The position numbers and the translations under genes were made by a program. Shown one piece after another: positions 1-8,327 of a stretch of DNA of 45,128 nucleotides. The stretch spans positions 1-45,128 of the forward strand of contig JACRTY010000048.1 in assembly GCA_014305025.1 (NCBI GenBank). Direction: 5' to 3'. The first letter of the stretch is position 1. Each line of letters opens with the position of its first letter. The DNA is from Candidatus Nyctobacter psychrophilus (GTDB lineage: Bacteria > Vulcanimicrobiota > Vulcanimicrobiia > Vulcanimicrobiales > Vulcanimicrobiaceae). A model generated the notes under the pieces. The model was not told where the DNA came from. It saw only the letters and a program-made list of their open reading frames with translations, and ran no database searches.

Positions 1-601
1 TCCACACCTTGACGCCGATGCGCCCGAAGGTCGTGAACGCTTCGACGTGCGCGTAATCGATATCGGCCCGCAAGGTATGCAACGGGACTTTACCATCGTG
101 GTTCTGCTCGGTGCGCGCGATCTCGGCGCCCCCCAAGCGACCCGAGCACATCACCTTCACGCCGCGCGCGCCGGCTTTCATCGTCCGCATGATGGCCTGC
201 TTCATCGCTCGCCGGAACGCAATGCGCTTCTCGAGTTGATCGACGATGTTTTGCCCGACCAACCGCGCATCGAGTTCCGGATATTTAATCTCGACGACGT
301 TGACTTGCACGTTCTTTTGCGTGACCCGTTCGAGGCTCTTGCGAATGTCCTCGATTCCGACGCCGCGCTTGCCGATGATGATGCCGGGCTTGCCCGTGTG
401 CACCATGACGCGCGCTTGGTTAGCTCGCCGCTCGATCTCGACTTTCGAAATGGCCGCCGCCCGCGTCAGCTTCGCAAAATACTTGCGGATCGCCTGATCT
501 TCATGCAGCCACGCGCGATAGTTCTTTTTCTCGAACCAGCGGCTCTCCCAGGTGCGCGTGATGCCGAGCCGCAGCCCGACCGGATGAATCTTCTGTCCCA
601 T
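1..601 (-). CDS. rpsC: 30S ribosomal protein S3 (partial, 3' end outside window)
   Basis: S3 binds 16S rRNA in the head of the small subunit and helps form the mRNA entry channel. The reading frame begins [14 protein letters not shown], the classic S3 start, and continues through the KH-domain signature [11 protein letters not shown] and the C-terminal domain motif [11 protein letters not shown]. The frame is still open at base 1, so about the last tenth of the protein is missing. The ATG (601-599) directly abuts the TAG of rplV with no spacer, so the two genes are almost certainly translationally coupled. Identification is by direct recognition of conserved motifs. Confidence 0.97.
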   Translation of the reverse strand, partial: MGQKIHPVGLRLGITRTWESRWFEKKNYRAWLHEDQAIRKYFAKLTRAAAISKVEIERRANQARVMVHTGKPGIIIGKRGVGIEDIRKSLERVTQKNVQVNVVEIKYPELDARLVGQNIVDQLEKRIAFRRAMKQAIMRTMKAGARGVKVMCSGRLGGAEIARTEQNHDGKVPLHTLRADIDYAHVEAFTTFGRIGVKVW

Positions 602-1141
602 CTAAACGGTGGTCTCCGCAGGTGCCGCAACGGGTGCTCCAACAGTGTCGGCTGCCGAGCGTTCCTTGCGCGAGCGTTTTTTCGGCGCCGGCGCCGCGAC
701 GTTGCGGCGGCGCGTTTCGAGTGACGAGAGGGCAATCGACGCGCCCGCCGTTTTCTTCGGCTGGTGCTTGGGCGGCGTGTTGCCCACGGCGATGGTCACA
801 TGCGACATGCGCTTGCGTTTGAAGGCGGCACGGCCTTGCGCGCGCGGGTCGAGGCGACGGGTGTACGAACCGCCCGGACCGCCGTCGACGGTGATGCGGG
901 TGACGAACAGATCGTCGGTCGCCATGCTGTGATTGTTTTCCGCGTTCGCCACCGCACTGCGCAGCAGTTTCTGGATCGGTTCGCTCGCGAACACGCCGGA
1001 GAACTGCAGGAGCGCCAGCGCTTCGCGCACGGAGCGGCCGCGGATCGCGTCGGCGACGCGGCGCAGTTTGCGTGGACCAATGCGCGCGAACTTGAGGTGC
1101 GCGAAGGCTTGAGTTCGTTCCGCGGTTTGCGTGTCGTTCAT
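602..1141 (-). CDS. rplV: 50S ribosomal protein L22 with long C-terminal extension
   Basis: L22 lines the peptide exit tunnel of the large subunit. The core (residues about 12-113) shows typical L22 sequence: KFARIGPRKLRRVADAIRG at the N-terminus, SAVANAENN in the middle and the basic hairpin RAQGRA near residue 105. The protein has 179 residues, whereas bacterial L22 is usually about 110. The extra 65 or so residues are rich in Ala, Lys, Arg and Pro and look disordered. One base separates its ATG from the TAG of rpsS, and its stop touches the rpsC start, as expected for this operon. The extension shares the high GC of the core, so I read it as genuine coding sequence. Confidence 0.95.
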   Translation of the reverse strand: MNDTQTAERTQAFAHLKFARIGPRKLRRVADAIRGRSVREALALLQFSGVFASEPIQKLLRSAVANAENNHSMATDDLFVTRITVDGGPGGSYTRRLDPRAQGRAAFKRKRMSHVTIAVGNTPPKHQPKKTAGASIALSSLETRRRNVAAPAPKKRSRKERSAADTVGAPVAAPAETTV

Positions 1142-1142
1142 G

Positions 1143-1421
1143 CTACTTGACCACGCTCTTCTCTTGGCCGGAATGGCCTTTGAACGTGCGGGTGGGCGAG
1201 AACTCGCCGAGCTTGTGCCCGACCATGTTCTCGGTGACGAACACGGGAATGTGAATCTTGCCGTTGTGCACGGAGATCGTGTGGCCGACCATTTGCGGCA
1301 CGATGGTGCTCGAGCGCGACCACGTCTTGATGACCCGCTTCTCGCGCGTGCTGTTGAGCCGCTCGACCTTCTCCATGAGATGGTCTGCGGTGAACGGCCC
1401 CTTCTTAAGGCTGCGACCCAT
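1143..1421 (-). CDS. rpsS: 30S ribosomal protein S19
   Basis: S19 sits in the head of the 30S subunit with S13 and contacts the A-site region. The 92-residue product is the normal family length and begins [10 protein letters not shown]; it contains the conserved [20 protein letters not shown] block and the C-terminal [13 protein letters not shown] motif. Its ATG directly follows the rplB stop with no gap, and one base separates its stop from the rplV start, placing it in the middle of the co-transcribed ribosomal cluster. Confidence 0.98.
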   Translation of the reverse strand: MGRSLKKGPFTADHLMEKVERLNSTREKRVIKTWSRSSTIVPQMVGHTISVHNGKIHIPVFVTENMVGHKLGEFSPTRTFKGHSGQEKSVVK

Positions 1422-2252
1422 CTACTTACTGCTCCGCTTGCGGACGATCATCTTGGTGGTGCGCTTGTTGCGGCGCGTCTTTTTGCCCATCGTCATCTGG
1501 CCCCATGGCGTTGTCGGTGGACGCCCAGAAGTCGAACGCGCCTCACCGCCGCCGTGCGGATGATCGACGGGGTTCATCGCGATCCCGCGCACCGATGGCC
1601 GCTTGCCCATGTTGCGCATGCGCCCGGCTTTGCCGATGATGACGTTTTCGTGATCGAGGTTGCCCAGTTGTCCGATCGTCGCGCGGCACACCGCAAGGAT
1701 GCGGCGCACTTCGCCCGAGGGCATGCGCAGTTGCGCGTACGCGCCTTCCTTGGCCATCAATTGCGCCGACGAACCGGCGCTGCGCACGAGTTTGCCGCCT
1801 TCACCGGGTCGCAACTCGACGTTGTGGACGACCGTGCCGAGCGGAATGTTTTTGATCGGTAAACAGTTACCGGTTTTAATGTCGGCCGCCTCGCCCGATT
1901 CGATCACGCTGCCGACTTCGAGCCCGACGGGCGCGAGGATGTAGCGCTTCTCGCCGTCGCGGTAGGCCACGAGCGCAATGCGCGCCGAGCGGTTGGGATC
2001 GTACTCGATGGCGGCGACCTTCGCCGGAATCGCGTCTTTCTGCCGCTTGAAGTCAATGATGCGGTACTGACGCCGCGTGCCGCCGCCTTTATGGCGCACC
2101 GTGATGTGCCCGTTGTTGTTGCGGCCGGAGTGTTTCTTCTTGACCTCGACGAGCGACTTCTCGGGCTTCTTTTTGGTCAGGTCCTTGAAATCGATCGTCG
2201 TGATGAACCGCTGTCCCGCCGACGTCGGGCGATATCGTTTAATTGCCACCAT
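1422..2252 (-). CDS. rplB: 50S ribosomal protein L2
   Basis: L2 is a core peptidyl-transferase-proximal protein of the large subunit. I chose the ATG at 2252 because it gives [16 protein letters not shown], the standard L2 N-terminus; the open frame extends 27 codons further upstream, but that part does not resemble L2. The 276 residues match the usual length. Conserved segments include [13 protein letters not shown], the [14 protein letters not shown] block, and near the C-terminus the [14 protein letters not shown] motif with the functionally important His. A G-rich Shine-Dalgarno (GGGGG) lies just upstream. An inverted repeat occupies the gap between this gene and rplW. Confidence 0.97.
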   Translation of the reverse strand: MVAIKRYRPTSAGQRFITTIDFKDLTKKKPEKSLVEVKKKHSGRNNNGHITVRHKGGGTRRQYRIIDFKRQKDAIPAKVAAIEYDPNRSARIALVAYRDGEKRYILAPVGLEVGSVIESGEAADIKTGNCLPIKNIPLGTVVHNVELRPGEGGKLVRSAGSSAQLMAKEGAYAQLRMPSGEVRRILAVCRATIGQLGNLDHENVIIGKAGRMRNMGKRPSVRGIAMNPVDHPHGGGEARSTSGRPPTTPWGQMTMGKKTRRNKRTTKMIVRKRSSK

Positions 2253-2262
2253 GCACCCCCAG

Positions 2263-2362
2263 TTGCGTGCATATTTCGCCCGAGCGCGAGGCGCGATGAG
2301 CGAAGCGTACGTTAGTACGTGAGCGAAGAGCAACGATGCGATCGGGCGAAAGATGCATGCAA
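2263..2362. repeat. Long inverted repeat between rplW and rplB
   Basis: Two 21-base arms, 2263-2283 and 2342-2362, are reverse complements apart from two positions; the right arm ends one base before the rplW stop codon. The 58 bases between them contain a smaller stem (CGTAC at 2306-2310 and GTACG at 2315-2319) and two direct copies of TGAGCGAA. In the minus-strand transcript the whole element would fold into a large hairpin between rplW and rplB, immediately upstream of the rplB ribosome-binding site. No T-run follows it, so it does not look like a simple intrinsic terminator. It could be a processing or translation-control element, or a dispersed palindromic repeat. Confidence 0.75.
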
Positions 2363-2363
2363 A

Positions 2364-2672
2364 TCATTGTTCGAAGGGGTTGACGCCGCCCAGTTCAATT
2401 TTCTGGCCGGCCTTGAGGGTGACGACGGCTTTTTTCCAGTCCGGTTGCGTGCCGTGCGTGCGGACGCCGCGGCGCGCGAAGTTTTTCTTCTTGCCGCCGA
2501 CGTTGACCGTATTGACGGCCAGCACTTCCACTTTGAAAATCTCCGCGACGGCGTGGCGGATCTGCGTCTTGGTCGCATCGCGGCGTACTTCGAAGGCGTA
2601 CTGGTTGAAGGCCGTGCCGGCCATCGACTTCTCGGTGATCATCGGCGCGATGATGATGTCGCGAGCTTCCAT
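2364..2672 (-). CDS. rplW: 50S ribosomal protein L23
   Basis: L23 lies at the tunnel exit and docks trigger factor and SRP. The 102-residue product has the normal length and the family signature: IIAPMITEKSM near the N-terminus, YAFEVRRDATKTQIRHAVAEIFKVEV in the first half and VNTVNVGGKKK after it. The ATG abuts the rplD stop codon without a spacer. Downstream, an inverted repeat fills the 111-base gap before rplB, the only sizeable gap in this ribosomal cluster. Confidence 0.97.
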   Translation of the reverse strand: MEARDIIIAPMITEKSMAGTAFNQYAFEVRRDATKTQIRHAVAEIFKVEVLAVNTVNVGGKKKNFARRGVRTHGTQPDWKKAVVTLKAGQKIELGGVNPFEQ

Positions 2673-3344
2673 TTAAGCTTCGCTCGCTTGCGGGGGGGCC
2701 GGGAAGGCGGCGCTCAATTCATCGAAGGCGCCCGTCGTCAGCACCAGTCGCGCGTAGCCGAGCACGTCTTTAACGTCGAGCGCGCCCGTGTGCGTCACCG
2801 CCGCGCGGACCAAGTTGCGGCCGACGCGCTCGAGTTCCGCGCCCACGGCGGCACGTTCGGCATGCGCGTAGACGACGAGCGTGCGCGGTCCGGACTTCGC
2901 AGCCCGCGGCGTCCCGAACAGCAGCGCGGCCAGATCGCGCGTCTTGGCCAGGTCGAAGCCGTCGGCGCTGAGCACCGTCACGCTGTCGCTCGCGAAGCGG
3001 TCGGCGAGCGCCGCGCGCAGGGCTCCCTTGCGTTCCTTTTTATTGAGTGCGACGACGTAGTCGCGCGGTTTGGGGCCGAAAACGACGCCGCCGTGGCGCC
3101 ACTGCGGCGAACGCGTCGAACCTTGCCGCGCGCGACCGGTGCCCTTTTGCTTCCACGGCTTCTTGCCGCCGCCGGACACTTCATCGCGGCGCTTGGTCGA
3201 GGCCGTGCCCGCACGCGGATTGCTTAGTTCGCGGAAGACCGCGCGGAACATCGCGTTGCGCTTGCTCGGATCCACGGTCGCGAACGCTTCGGGAACCGCC
3301 GCGTCGCGGACCGTTGCGCCTTTCGAATCGATGACGGCCGGCAT
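2673..3344 (-). CDS. rplD: 50S ribosomal protein L4
   Basis: L4 binds 23S rRNA domain I and contributes its extended loop to the exit tunnel; in gamma-proteobacteria it also represses the S10 operon. I start it at the ATG at 3344 ([12 protein letters not shown]), whose A is shared with the last base of the rplC stop in a TAATG junction. The extra 22 codons upstream in the open frame lie inside rplC and have no L4 character. The tunnel-loop signature is clear: the [19 protein letters not shown] stretch, then [18 protein letters not shown]. The length of 223 residues is normal. Whether it regulates the operon through the rplC leader hairpin is unknown. Confidence 0.96.
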   Translation of the reverse strand: MPAVIDSKGATVRDAAVPEAFATVDPSKRNAMFRAVFRELSNPRAGTASTKRRDEVSGGGKKPWKQKGTGRARQGSTRSPQWRHGGVVFGPKPRDYVVALNKKERKGALRAALADRFASDSVTVLSADGFDLAKTRDLAALLFGTPRAAKSGPRTLVVYAHAERAAVGAELERVGRNLVRAAVTHTGALDVKDVLGYARLVLTTGAFDELSAAFPAPPQASEA

Positions 3345-4018
3345 TATCGGGTCGGCTTGCCGGGAGTGGCGGCCGCGGCGACCGGCGCCTTGGGCGGCCG
3401 CACGGCGCACGAGATCAACACGAGGCCGTTTTTCGGCCCCGGAACCGGTCCGCGCACGAGCAGCACGTTGCGCTCGACGTCCGCGCGAACGACTTCGAGA
3501 TTCTGATGGGTGGTGCGGTCGACGCCGTAGTGTCCCGGCCGGCGCGAGCCGCGATGCGTATGACCGGCGTTGGTGTCGCCGTTGGACGCGGGCTGCCGGT
3601 GGATCATGGAGCCGTGGCTGCGGCCGCCGCCGGAAAAGTTGTGGCGCTTGATGCCGCCCGCGAAGCCGTGCCCTTTGGAAATGCCCGTGACGTCGACGTG
3701 CTCGCCCTCGGCGAAGACGTCGACCGCCACCGTTCCACCCACGTCTGGCGTATCGTCGAGGTGCTTGCGGAATTCGCGGACGTGCTTTTTCGCGGTGGTG
3801 ATCCCGAGTTTTTTGAAGCGCCCGGCGTCCGGTTTATTGAGGCCGTTCTTGCGTGCGTCGCCAAAGGCCAATGCCACGGCCGAATAGCCGTCCGAGGCGG
3901 CCGTTTTCCGTTGCAGCACCGTACACGGCCCCGCTTCGATCACGGTCACCGGCACGTACCGCCCATCGGCGGTAAACACGCTCGTCATCCCGACCTTCCG
4001 GCCGATGATGTTCTTCAT
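3344..4018 (-). CDS. rplC: 50S ribosomal protein L3, first gene of the cluster
   Basis: L3 is an early-assembling 23S rRNA-binding protein whose central extension reaches the peptidyl-transferase centre. The product (224 residues) starts [15 protein letters not shown] and contains the signature [19 protein letters not shown] followed by [11 protein letters not shown]; the Gln usually modified by PrmB-type methylases lies in the [14 protein letters not shown] region. A GGAG Shine-Dalgarno sits six bases before the ATG. The gene follows a clear promoter and a leader hairpin, and no rpsJ precedes it, so this transcription unit starts at rplC. A short Ala/Pro-rich tail closes the protein. Confidence 0.97.
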   Translation of the reverse strand: MKNIIGRKVGMTSVFTADGRYVPVTVIEAGPCTVLQRKTAASDGYSAVALAFGDARKNGLNKPDAGRFKKLGITTAKKHVREFRKHLDDTPDVGGTVAVDVFAEGEHVDVTGISKGHGFAGGIKRHNFSGGGRSHGSMIHRQPASNGDTNAGHTHRGSRRPGHYGVDRTTHQNLEVVRADVERNVLLVRGPVPGPKNGLVLISCAVRPPKAPVAAAATPGKPTR

Positions 4019-4056
4019 CTACTCTCCACGCAGCCAGGCGTCCATCTTGGGTCCGC

Positions 4057-4085
4057 GGCCGCGGGCACGAAAAGTACCCGCGGCC
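4057..4085 (-). promoter_or_regulatory. Strong hairpin in the rplC 5' leader
   Basis: Bases 4057-4068 and 4074-4085 are inverted 12-base arms that pair throughout, with one G-U wobble in RNA, around a five-base loop (UUUUC in the transcript). The hairpin lies about 12 bases after the predicted transcription start and about 40 bases before the rplC ATG. It is not followed by a U-run and so is not a normal intrinsic terminator. Ribosomal-protein operons often carry leader structures bound by one of their own products, and this is the natural place for one; the binding protein cannot be told from sequence. Confidence 0.7.
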
Positions 4086-4102
4086 AAGACCGCAACCCGC
4101 GT

Positions 4103-4131
4103 ATGGTATCAAGGGCGATCTGGGAAGTCAA
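4103..4131 (-). promoter_or_regulatory. Sigma-70-type promoter of the ribosomal protein operon
   Basis: On the minus strand a -35 box TTGACT (4131-4126) and a -10 box TACCAT (4108-4103) are separated by exactly 17 bases. It lies 85 bases upstream of the rplC start and points into the ribosomal cluster. It matches the housekeeping sigma consensus well and is one of the clearest promoters in the window. Confidence 0.75.
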
Positions 4132-4155
4132 ACGCTAGGGGCGGCTGCTCGGCCG

Positions 4156-4533
4156 TTAGCCGCCGCCCTCGTCGGCCTCGCCGCCACCCTGCTCTTGGCT
4201 TTCGCCGCCCGGCGCTTCGTCTGCCCCGCCGGCGTTGTCAGGCGAGTTTTCCAGCACGGCGCCCGTCTTGGCATCGACGCCGACTTCGCGCACGCCGTGC
4301 GCGGTTTTGACGTCGAAGGAATAGCGCAGTCCGCTGCCGCCGTTCTCCTTCTCGAGTTCTTGCGCGACGATCGTGCCGCGGACAGTGTGCAGCGCGATGC
4401 CGCGCGCCTGGGTCAGCGAGACTTTTGCTTGCGGTGAGAGTTGTGAGCCGGGGAACGAGGCCGCCATGGCGATGCCGGCGGTACCGAGGGCGGTCATGCC
4501 GGCCGCTAGAGTGATGTTCTGAAGTTTATTCAC
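4156..4533 (-). CDS. Secreted PepSY-domain protein
   Basis: A 125-residue protein starting at a GTG (4533) with an AAGG ribosome-binding site nine bases upstream. An N-terminal signal peptide (hydrophobic run through residue 25, ending AMA-A) is followed by one PepSY-like domain at roughly residues 35-95: SLTQARGIALHTVRGTIVAQ, then SFDVKTAHGVREVGVDAKTGAVLE. The tail is Gly/Glu-rich and acidic. PepSY domains are small extracytoplasmic modules seen in protease propeptides and in proteins encoded beside two-component systems. It lies 36 bases downstream of the PAP2 gene on the same strand, and a response regulator and kinase are divergent from the pair. Its ligand is unknown. Confidence 0.85.
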   Translation of the reverse strand: MNKLQNITLAAGMTALGTAGIAMAASFPGSQLSPQAKVSLTQARGIALHTVRGTIVAQELEKENGGSGLRYSFDVKTAHGVREVGVDAKTGAVLENSPDNAGGADEAPGGESQEQGGGEADEGGG

Positions 4534-4569
4534 GGTGGTGGATGCCTTTCTGTCGGAGAGTGACCGACA

Positions 4570-5256
4570 TCAGGATCGCATCCCAGTATGACTGCGCGAT
4601 GAACGTACGGACGCGAAAAGGCCGTGCGTTTCGAAGCGCTCGATGACCGCCACGATCGACAGGAGGCACAAGAATCCGATGGCCATGCCCGCGATCAAAT
4701 CGGTGGGCCAGTGCACGCCGAGAACCGCCCGGCTGGCGACGATCGCGAAGACTAAACACGTCCCCACGACGCCGATCAAAGTACGCCTGTGCGGATACGC
4801 GCGCGCCAACAGAACGGTCAGCGTTCCGTAGACGGCGGTTCCCTGCAAGGCGTGTCCGCTCGGAAAGCTGTCGCCCGCGACATGCCGGCGGGGCCACAAA
4901 CCGGGACGCACGCGCTCGAAGATTTCCTTGAGGCCCAGGTCGAGCACACCCGCGAAGATGGCGCCGAGCACGAAGATGACCGCGCCGGCACGCAGTCCGG
5001 CACGCCACATCACGACCGCGCCCAGCGCCGTGACGACGGTTAATCCGACCGGCGGGCCGAGATCGGTGAATCCCCACGCGACGGCGAGCAGCAGCGGCGT
5101 CGTCGCATGATGAATCGTCTCGAGCACCGTGGTGTCGAACGCAAACGTCTCGTGTTGGGCGATCTCATCGGAGAGCCACACGGCGACCACGACGCAGATC
5201 GCTGCCGCCACCAATACTGTTGCCCGCAATGCGCCATTCGTGCTGCCGCTTTCCAT
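4570..5256 (-). CDS. PAP2-family membrane phosphatase
   Basis: The product is an integral membrane phosphatase of the type 2 phosphatidic-acid phosphatase family, acting on lipid phosphates such as phosphatidate, phosphatidylglycerol phosphate or undecaprenyl pyrophosphate. All three catalytic motifs are present: KEIFERVRP (the K-x6-RP motif), PSGH, and SRAVLGVHWPTD (the SR-x5-H-x3-D motif). I start it at the ATG at 5256, giving 228 residues with about five or six membrane segments; the frame runs 101 codons further upstream but there it is low-complexity and overlaps the response regulator on the other strand. The motifs sit on the extracytoplasmic side in this family. The substrate cannot be assigned. 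It probably shares a transcript with the PepSY gene. Confidence 0.88.
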   Translation of the reverse strand: MESGSTNGALRATVLVAAAICVVVAVWLSDEIAQHETFAFDTTVLETIHHATTPLLLAVAWGFTDLGPPVGLTVVTALGAVVMWRAGLRAGAVIFVLGAIFAGVLDLGLKEIFERVRPGLWPRRHVAGDSFPSGHALQGTAVYGTLTVLLARAYPHRRTLIGVVGTCLVFAIVASRAVLGVHWPTDLIAGMAIGFLCLLSIVAVIERFETHGLFASVRSSRSHTGMRS

Positions 5257-5323
5257 GCGACGATGTTTCCCATCCCGATCGAACCGAACATGAAGCACCG
5301 GGACGGCCGGGAAAGCGAGCGCC

Positions 5324-6001
5324 ATGAAGATTCTGGTCGTCGAGGACGATCGGCGGCTCGCCGAGTTGCTTCGCCGCGGCCTCGCGGAGGGCGGACACGT
5401 CGTCGATCTGGCGCACGACGGCGAAGCCGGCGAAGATGCCGCCGACGACGGCGCGTACGATGCAATCGTGCTCGACGTGATGCTTCCACGCAAAGACGGC
5501 TTCATGGTCGCAAGCGAATTGCGGGCGCGCAACGTCGCGACCCCGATCCTCATGCTCACCTCGCGCGATACGCCCGAGGATACGATCGGCGGTCTTGATG
5601 CGGGTGCCGACGATTATCTGCGCAAGCCGTTTGTCTTCGGAGAACTGGAAGCGCGGCTGCGTTCGCTTGGGCGGCGCATTCCGGCGCCGGTGCATCGTGC
5701 GCTGACGATCGGCGATCTGCGGATGGATCTCGCGACGCGCCGCGTGACGCGCGGCGAGACGCCGATCGCGCTCACCGCGCGCGAAACCGCGTTCCTCGAA
5801 TATCTGATGCGCAATAGCGGGCTACTCATCACGCGGCCGATGCTGGAGGATGCGCTGTGGGAGAGCGATCGCGACACGGCGTCCAACATCATCGAAGTCT
5901 ACGTGCGCCGTTTGCGCAATAAGCTGTCGCCGCACGGTGAGCCGCCGCTGATCCATACCGTCCGCGGCGCGGGATATCGGTTCGGGCCCCAGCATGCTTG
6001 A
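5324..6001 (+). CDS. OmpR/PhoB-family response regulator
   Basis: A 225-residue two-domain response regulator. The receiver domain (residues 1-115) has the acidic pair in LVVEDD, phospho-acceptor Asp51 in VLDVMLP, the Thr/Ser position in MLTSRD, and the conserved Lys in YLRKPF. The C-terminal winged-helix DNA-binding domain (about 125-222) has the OmpR-type pattern ending EVYVRRLRNKL and TVRGAGYRF. The gene overlaps the start of the kinase gene by 8 bases, so the two are a cognate pair. Divergently placed PAP2 and PepSY genes are likely targets, since the 67-base gap between the divergent starts must hold at least one of the two promoters. Confidence 0.94.
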   Translation: MKILVVEDDRRLAELLRRGLAEGGHVVDLAHDGEAGEDAADDGAYDAIVLDVMLPRKDGFMVASELRARNVATPILMLTSRDTPEDTIGGLDAGADDYLRKPFVFGELEARLRSLGRRIPAPVHRALTIGDLRMDLATRRVTRGETPIALTARETAFLEYLMRNSGLLITRPMLEDALWESDRDTASNIIEVYVRRLRNKLSPHGEPPLIHTVRGAGYRFGPQHA

Positions 6002-7388
6002 GCGGCACACGTTACGCGGGCGGCTGACCCTGGCCTACGCATCGGCGCTCGCCGTCGCACTGATCGCGTTCGCGCTGCTCGCGCTCGCCGTGCTCGACAC
6101 CGCGCAACGTTCGGCGCTCGACGCGCAGTTGGCCACGACCGCCCGCGCACTGCTCGCCGTCGCCGACGTTCGCAACGGCGACGTCACGATGGAGGAGGTC
6201 GACCGCGGTCAATTCTCCGCCATCACGGGTGCGAAAGCCAGTGCCGCGATTCTTCACCCGGACGGCAACGTGCTGCTCGCTTCTGGCTACGCGGTCCCCC
6301 CGCCGATACGCCGTGCCGCAATGGGTGCGAACGGGAGCCGTTATGCTGACGCGACGGTCGGCGGTGACGCGGTGCGCGCGTACGTGCTGCCGATCGTCGC
6401 CGGCGGCACGAAGGCCGGCACGATCGTCGTCTGGCGCGATGCCGAAGCGATCGCCGCGCTGGACCGCAGCGTCGCGCTTGCATTCGCGTTTGCGATTCCA
6501 GTCGCCGTCGCCCTCGCGGTTCTCTTCGGCAGCGCCATCGCCCGGCGCGGCCTCGCGCCCCTCGCTCACATCGCAACCGTCGCGGCGGAAATCGAAGGCC
6601 ACGATCTGTCGCAGCGCCTCGCACTTCCGCCGCGCGATGATGAGCTGGGGCGTTTCGCCGCGGCCTTCGATCGCATGCTCGACCGCCTGCAGCATGCGTT
6701 CGAGCGCGAACGGCGCTTTACGAGCGACGCGTCGCACGAGCTGCGCGCTCCGCTGTCGGTCATTCGCGCAGAGGCCGACTTGGCATTGCGCAAAGAGCGC
6801 GACCCGGCGGAATACCGTCGCGCTCTCGAAGGCATTGCGGCCGAGGCCGACGCGCTCGAAGCGCTCACGCGCGACCTGCTGGCGGCCGCGCGAGCCGAGT
6901 CGAAGTTCCCCTCCGCCGGCGACGCCGTCGTCGACCTTGCCGCGCTTGCGGCTTCGGCGACCTCGCGTCTGGGGATTCTTGCCGAGGCGCGCGGCCTGGC
7001 GTTGCGCACGGCTGGTGAGCCGAATGCATTGGTTCAGGCCGATCACGACGCGCTCGCTCGGGCGCTGGTTACCGTCTTGCACAATGCGATCAAATATGCG
7101 CGCGCCGGCGTCGCCGTGCGGGTCGCGCGTCGCGATGATGCCGTCGTCGTCGAGGTCGAGGATGATGGTACGGGGTTCTCACCGGTAGCGCTGGACCGCG
7201 CGTTCGACCGCTTCTGGCGCGATGACGAGGCGCGTTCAACCGAAGGGAGCGGCTTGGGTCTGGCCATTGCGCGTACGCTCGTCGAAGGGAGCGGCGGCAC
7301 GATCGCGCTTTCCAACCGCGCCGGCGGCGGCGCGCGTGTAGCGATGACGTTCGCGGCGGCATCGCGCGACGGCGCACCCGGGGTGTAG
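5994..7388 (+). CDS. Membrane sensor histidine kinase
   Basis: A 464-residue kinase paired with the preceding regulator, whose 3' end it overlaps by 8 bases. Residues about 12-34 form the first membrane helix, residues 35-155 an extracytoplasmic sensor region, about 157-183 the second helix, then a HAMP domain to about 236. The HisKA motif SDASHELRAPLS places the phospho-accepting His at 248. The ATPase domain has the N-box (HNAIKYA), the G1 region (EDDGTGF) and the G2 region (GSGLGLAIA). The domain order is the standard one for QseC/TctE-like kinases. The sensor region is not recognised, so the signal is unknown. The 3' end lies only six bases from the convergent yihY-like gene. Confidence 0.94.
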   Translation: MLERHTLRGRLTLAYASALAVALIAFALLALAVLDTAQRSALDAQLATTARALLAVADVRNGDVTMEEVDRGQFSAITGAKASAAILHPDGNVLLASGYAVPPPIRRAAMGANGSRYADATVGGDAVRAYVLPIVAGGTKAGTIVVWRDAEAIAALDRSVALAFAFAIPVAVALAVLFGSAIARRGLAPLAHIATVAAEIEGHDLSQRLALPPRDDELGRFAAAFDRMLDRLQHAFERERRFTSDASHELRAPLSVIRAEADLALRKERDPAEYRRALEGIAAEADALEALTRDLLAAARAESKFPSAGDAVVDLAALAASATSRLGILAEARGLALRTAGEPNALVQADHDALARALVTVLHNAIKYARAGVAVRVARRDDAVVVEVEDDGTGFSPVALDRAFDRFWRDDEARSTEGSGLGLAIARTLVEGSGGTIALSNRAGGGARVAMTFAAASRDGAPGV

Positions 7389-7394
7389 CGGAGG

Positions 7395-8273
7395 TTACGC
7401 TCCTTCGTTTGCCCGTTCGGTCCGCTTGCGACGCCGCTCGGCGGAGACCTTTGTGAACACCGCGCCATAGTAGAAAACGAGGGTCGAAATGAAGATCCAC
7501 ATCAGCATGGCCAGGTACGATGCCGCGGCGCCGTACGAGCTTTCCATGCGCGCTTTGGAAAGATAAAAAGCGACGACCCATTGCCCGAAGAGAAACAGCG
7601 CGGCGGCGATCGCCGCCCCGGACCACACGTCGGGCCAGTCCGTGCGCACCGCCGGCAAGTAACGGAAGATGACGGCGATGACCGGCGTGAGGATGACAAA
7701 CGAGGCGAGCGCAATGGGTATCTGCACCGTCCACGCCTGAGCCGCCGCGGGGGCTGTGGGCGATCCGGCAAGTCCGACCACGACGATCGCGAGCATGGTG
7801 ACCGCCGCAATGCCGACGAGCCCGAGCCCGAAGGCCGTCACCATCGTGACGGTTTGCGCGCGCGCGGCGTGGCGCCAGGTCGCGTGAGACTTGCCTTCAA
7901 CGTGCCAGATGACGTTGAGTGAATCTTGCACGGTAAAAAAGACGCCGCACGCCGTCCCGACCAGCAGCGCCCAGGCAATGGGGTGCGCGAGCGACCCGGC
8001 CGCCGTGTTGCGTCGCGACGCGTCGATCATCGCGCGCAGCGCACTTGCCGACGGGCCGATCGAATGTTGAATCTGCGCGATGAAAGCGCCCTCGACGATG
8101 TGATGGTCCGCCAGGTGGTTGGTGATCTCGACGACGATCACGAACAGCGGCGCGAGCGCGAACACGGCGCCGAACGCGAGCGCGCTGCCGTGGAGCAGGC
8201 ACCGGTCCTTCAGCCACCACATGGCCGCCTCGTGAAGCGTCGCCCCAAGCTCTTTCAGCCGCGCTCTTCGCAT
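7395..8273 (-). CDS. YihY/BrkB-family inner-membrane protein
   Basis: A 292-residue protein with about six hydrophobic segments, fitting the YihY/virulence factor BrkB family (often mislabelled ribonuclease BN). Family features include the N-terminal amphipathic WWLKDRCLLHGSALAF, the hydrophobic ALAPLFVIVVEI, and near the end the YGAAASYLAMLMWIFISTLVFYYGAVF segment matching the conserved GAAxSLxxxLxWxYxSxxxxxxGA pattern. The C-terminal tail is short and basic. No biochemical function is firmly established for the family; transport or envelope roles have been proposed. It follows the HD-GYP gene by 54 bases on the same strand. Confidence 0.88.
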   Translation of the reverse strand: MRRARLKELGATLHEAAMWWLKDRCLLHGSALAFGAVFALAPLFVIVVEITNHLADHHIVEGAFIAQIQHSIGPSASALRAMIDASRRNTAAGSLAHPIAWALLVGTACGVFFTVQDSLNVIWHVEGKSHATWRHAARAQTVTMVTAFGLGLVGIAAVTMLAIVVVGLAGSPTAPAAAQAWTVQIPIALASFVILTPVIAVIFRYLPAVRTDWPDVWSGAAIAAALFLFGQWVVAFYLSKARMESSYGAAASYLAMLMWIFISTLVFYYGAVFTKVSAERRRKRTERANEGA

Positions 8274-8327
8274 GCGCGGGGTTTTCCCAGCCGGGACCCG
8301 ATTGCTTACGGGCCGGCGGCGGAAGGG

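Noticed and set aside
2319..3227. 302-codon plus-strand open frame opposite rplW and rplD
   Set aside because: Antisense to ribosomal proteins with no family resemblance; shadow frame.
7380..7400. Intrinsic terminator between the convergent kinase and YihY genes
   Set aside because: Only six bases separate the genes and no hairpin with T-run is visible; the same holds at 14419-14422.
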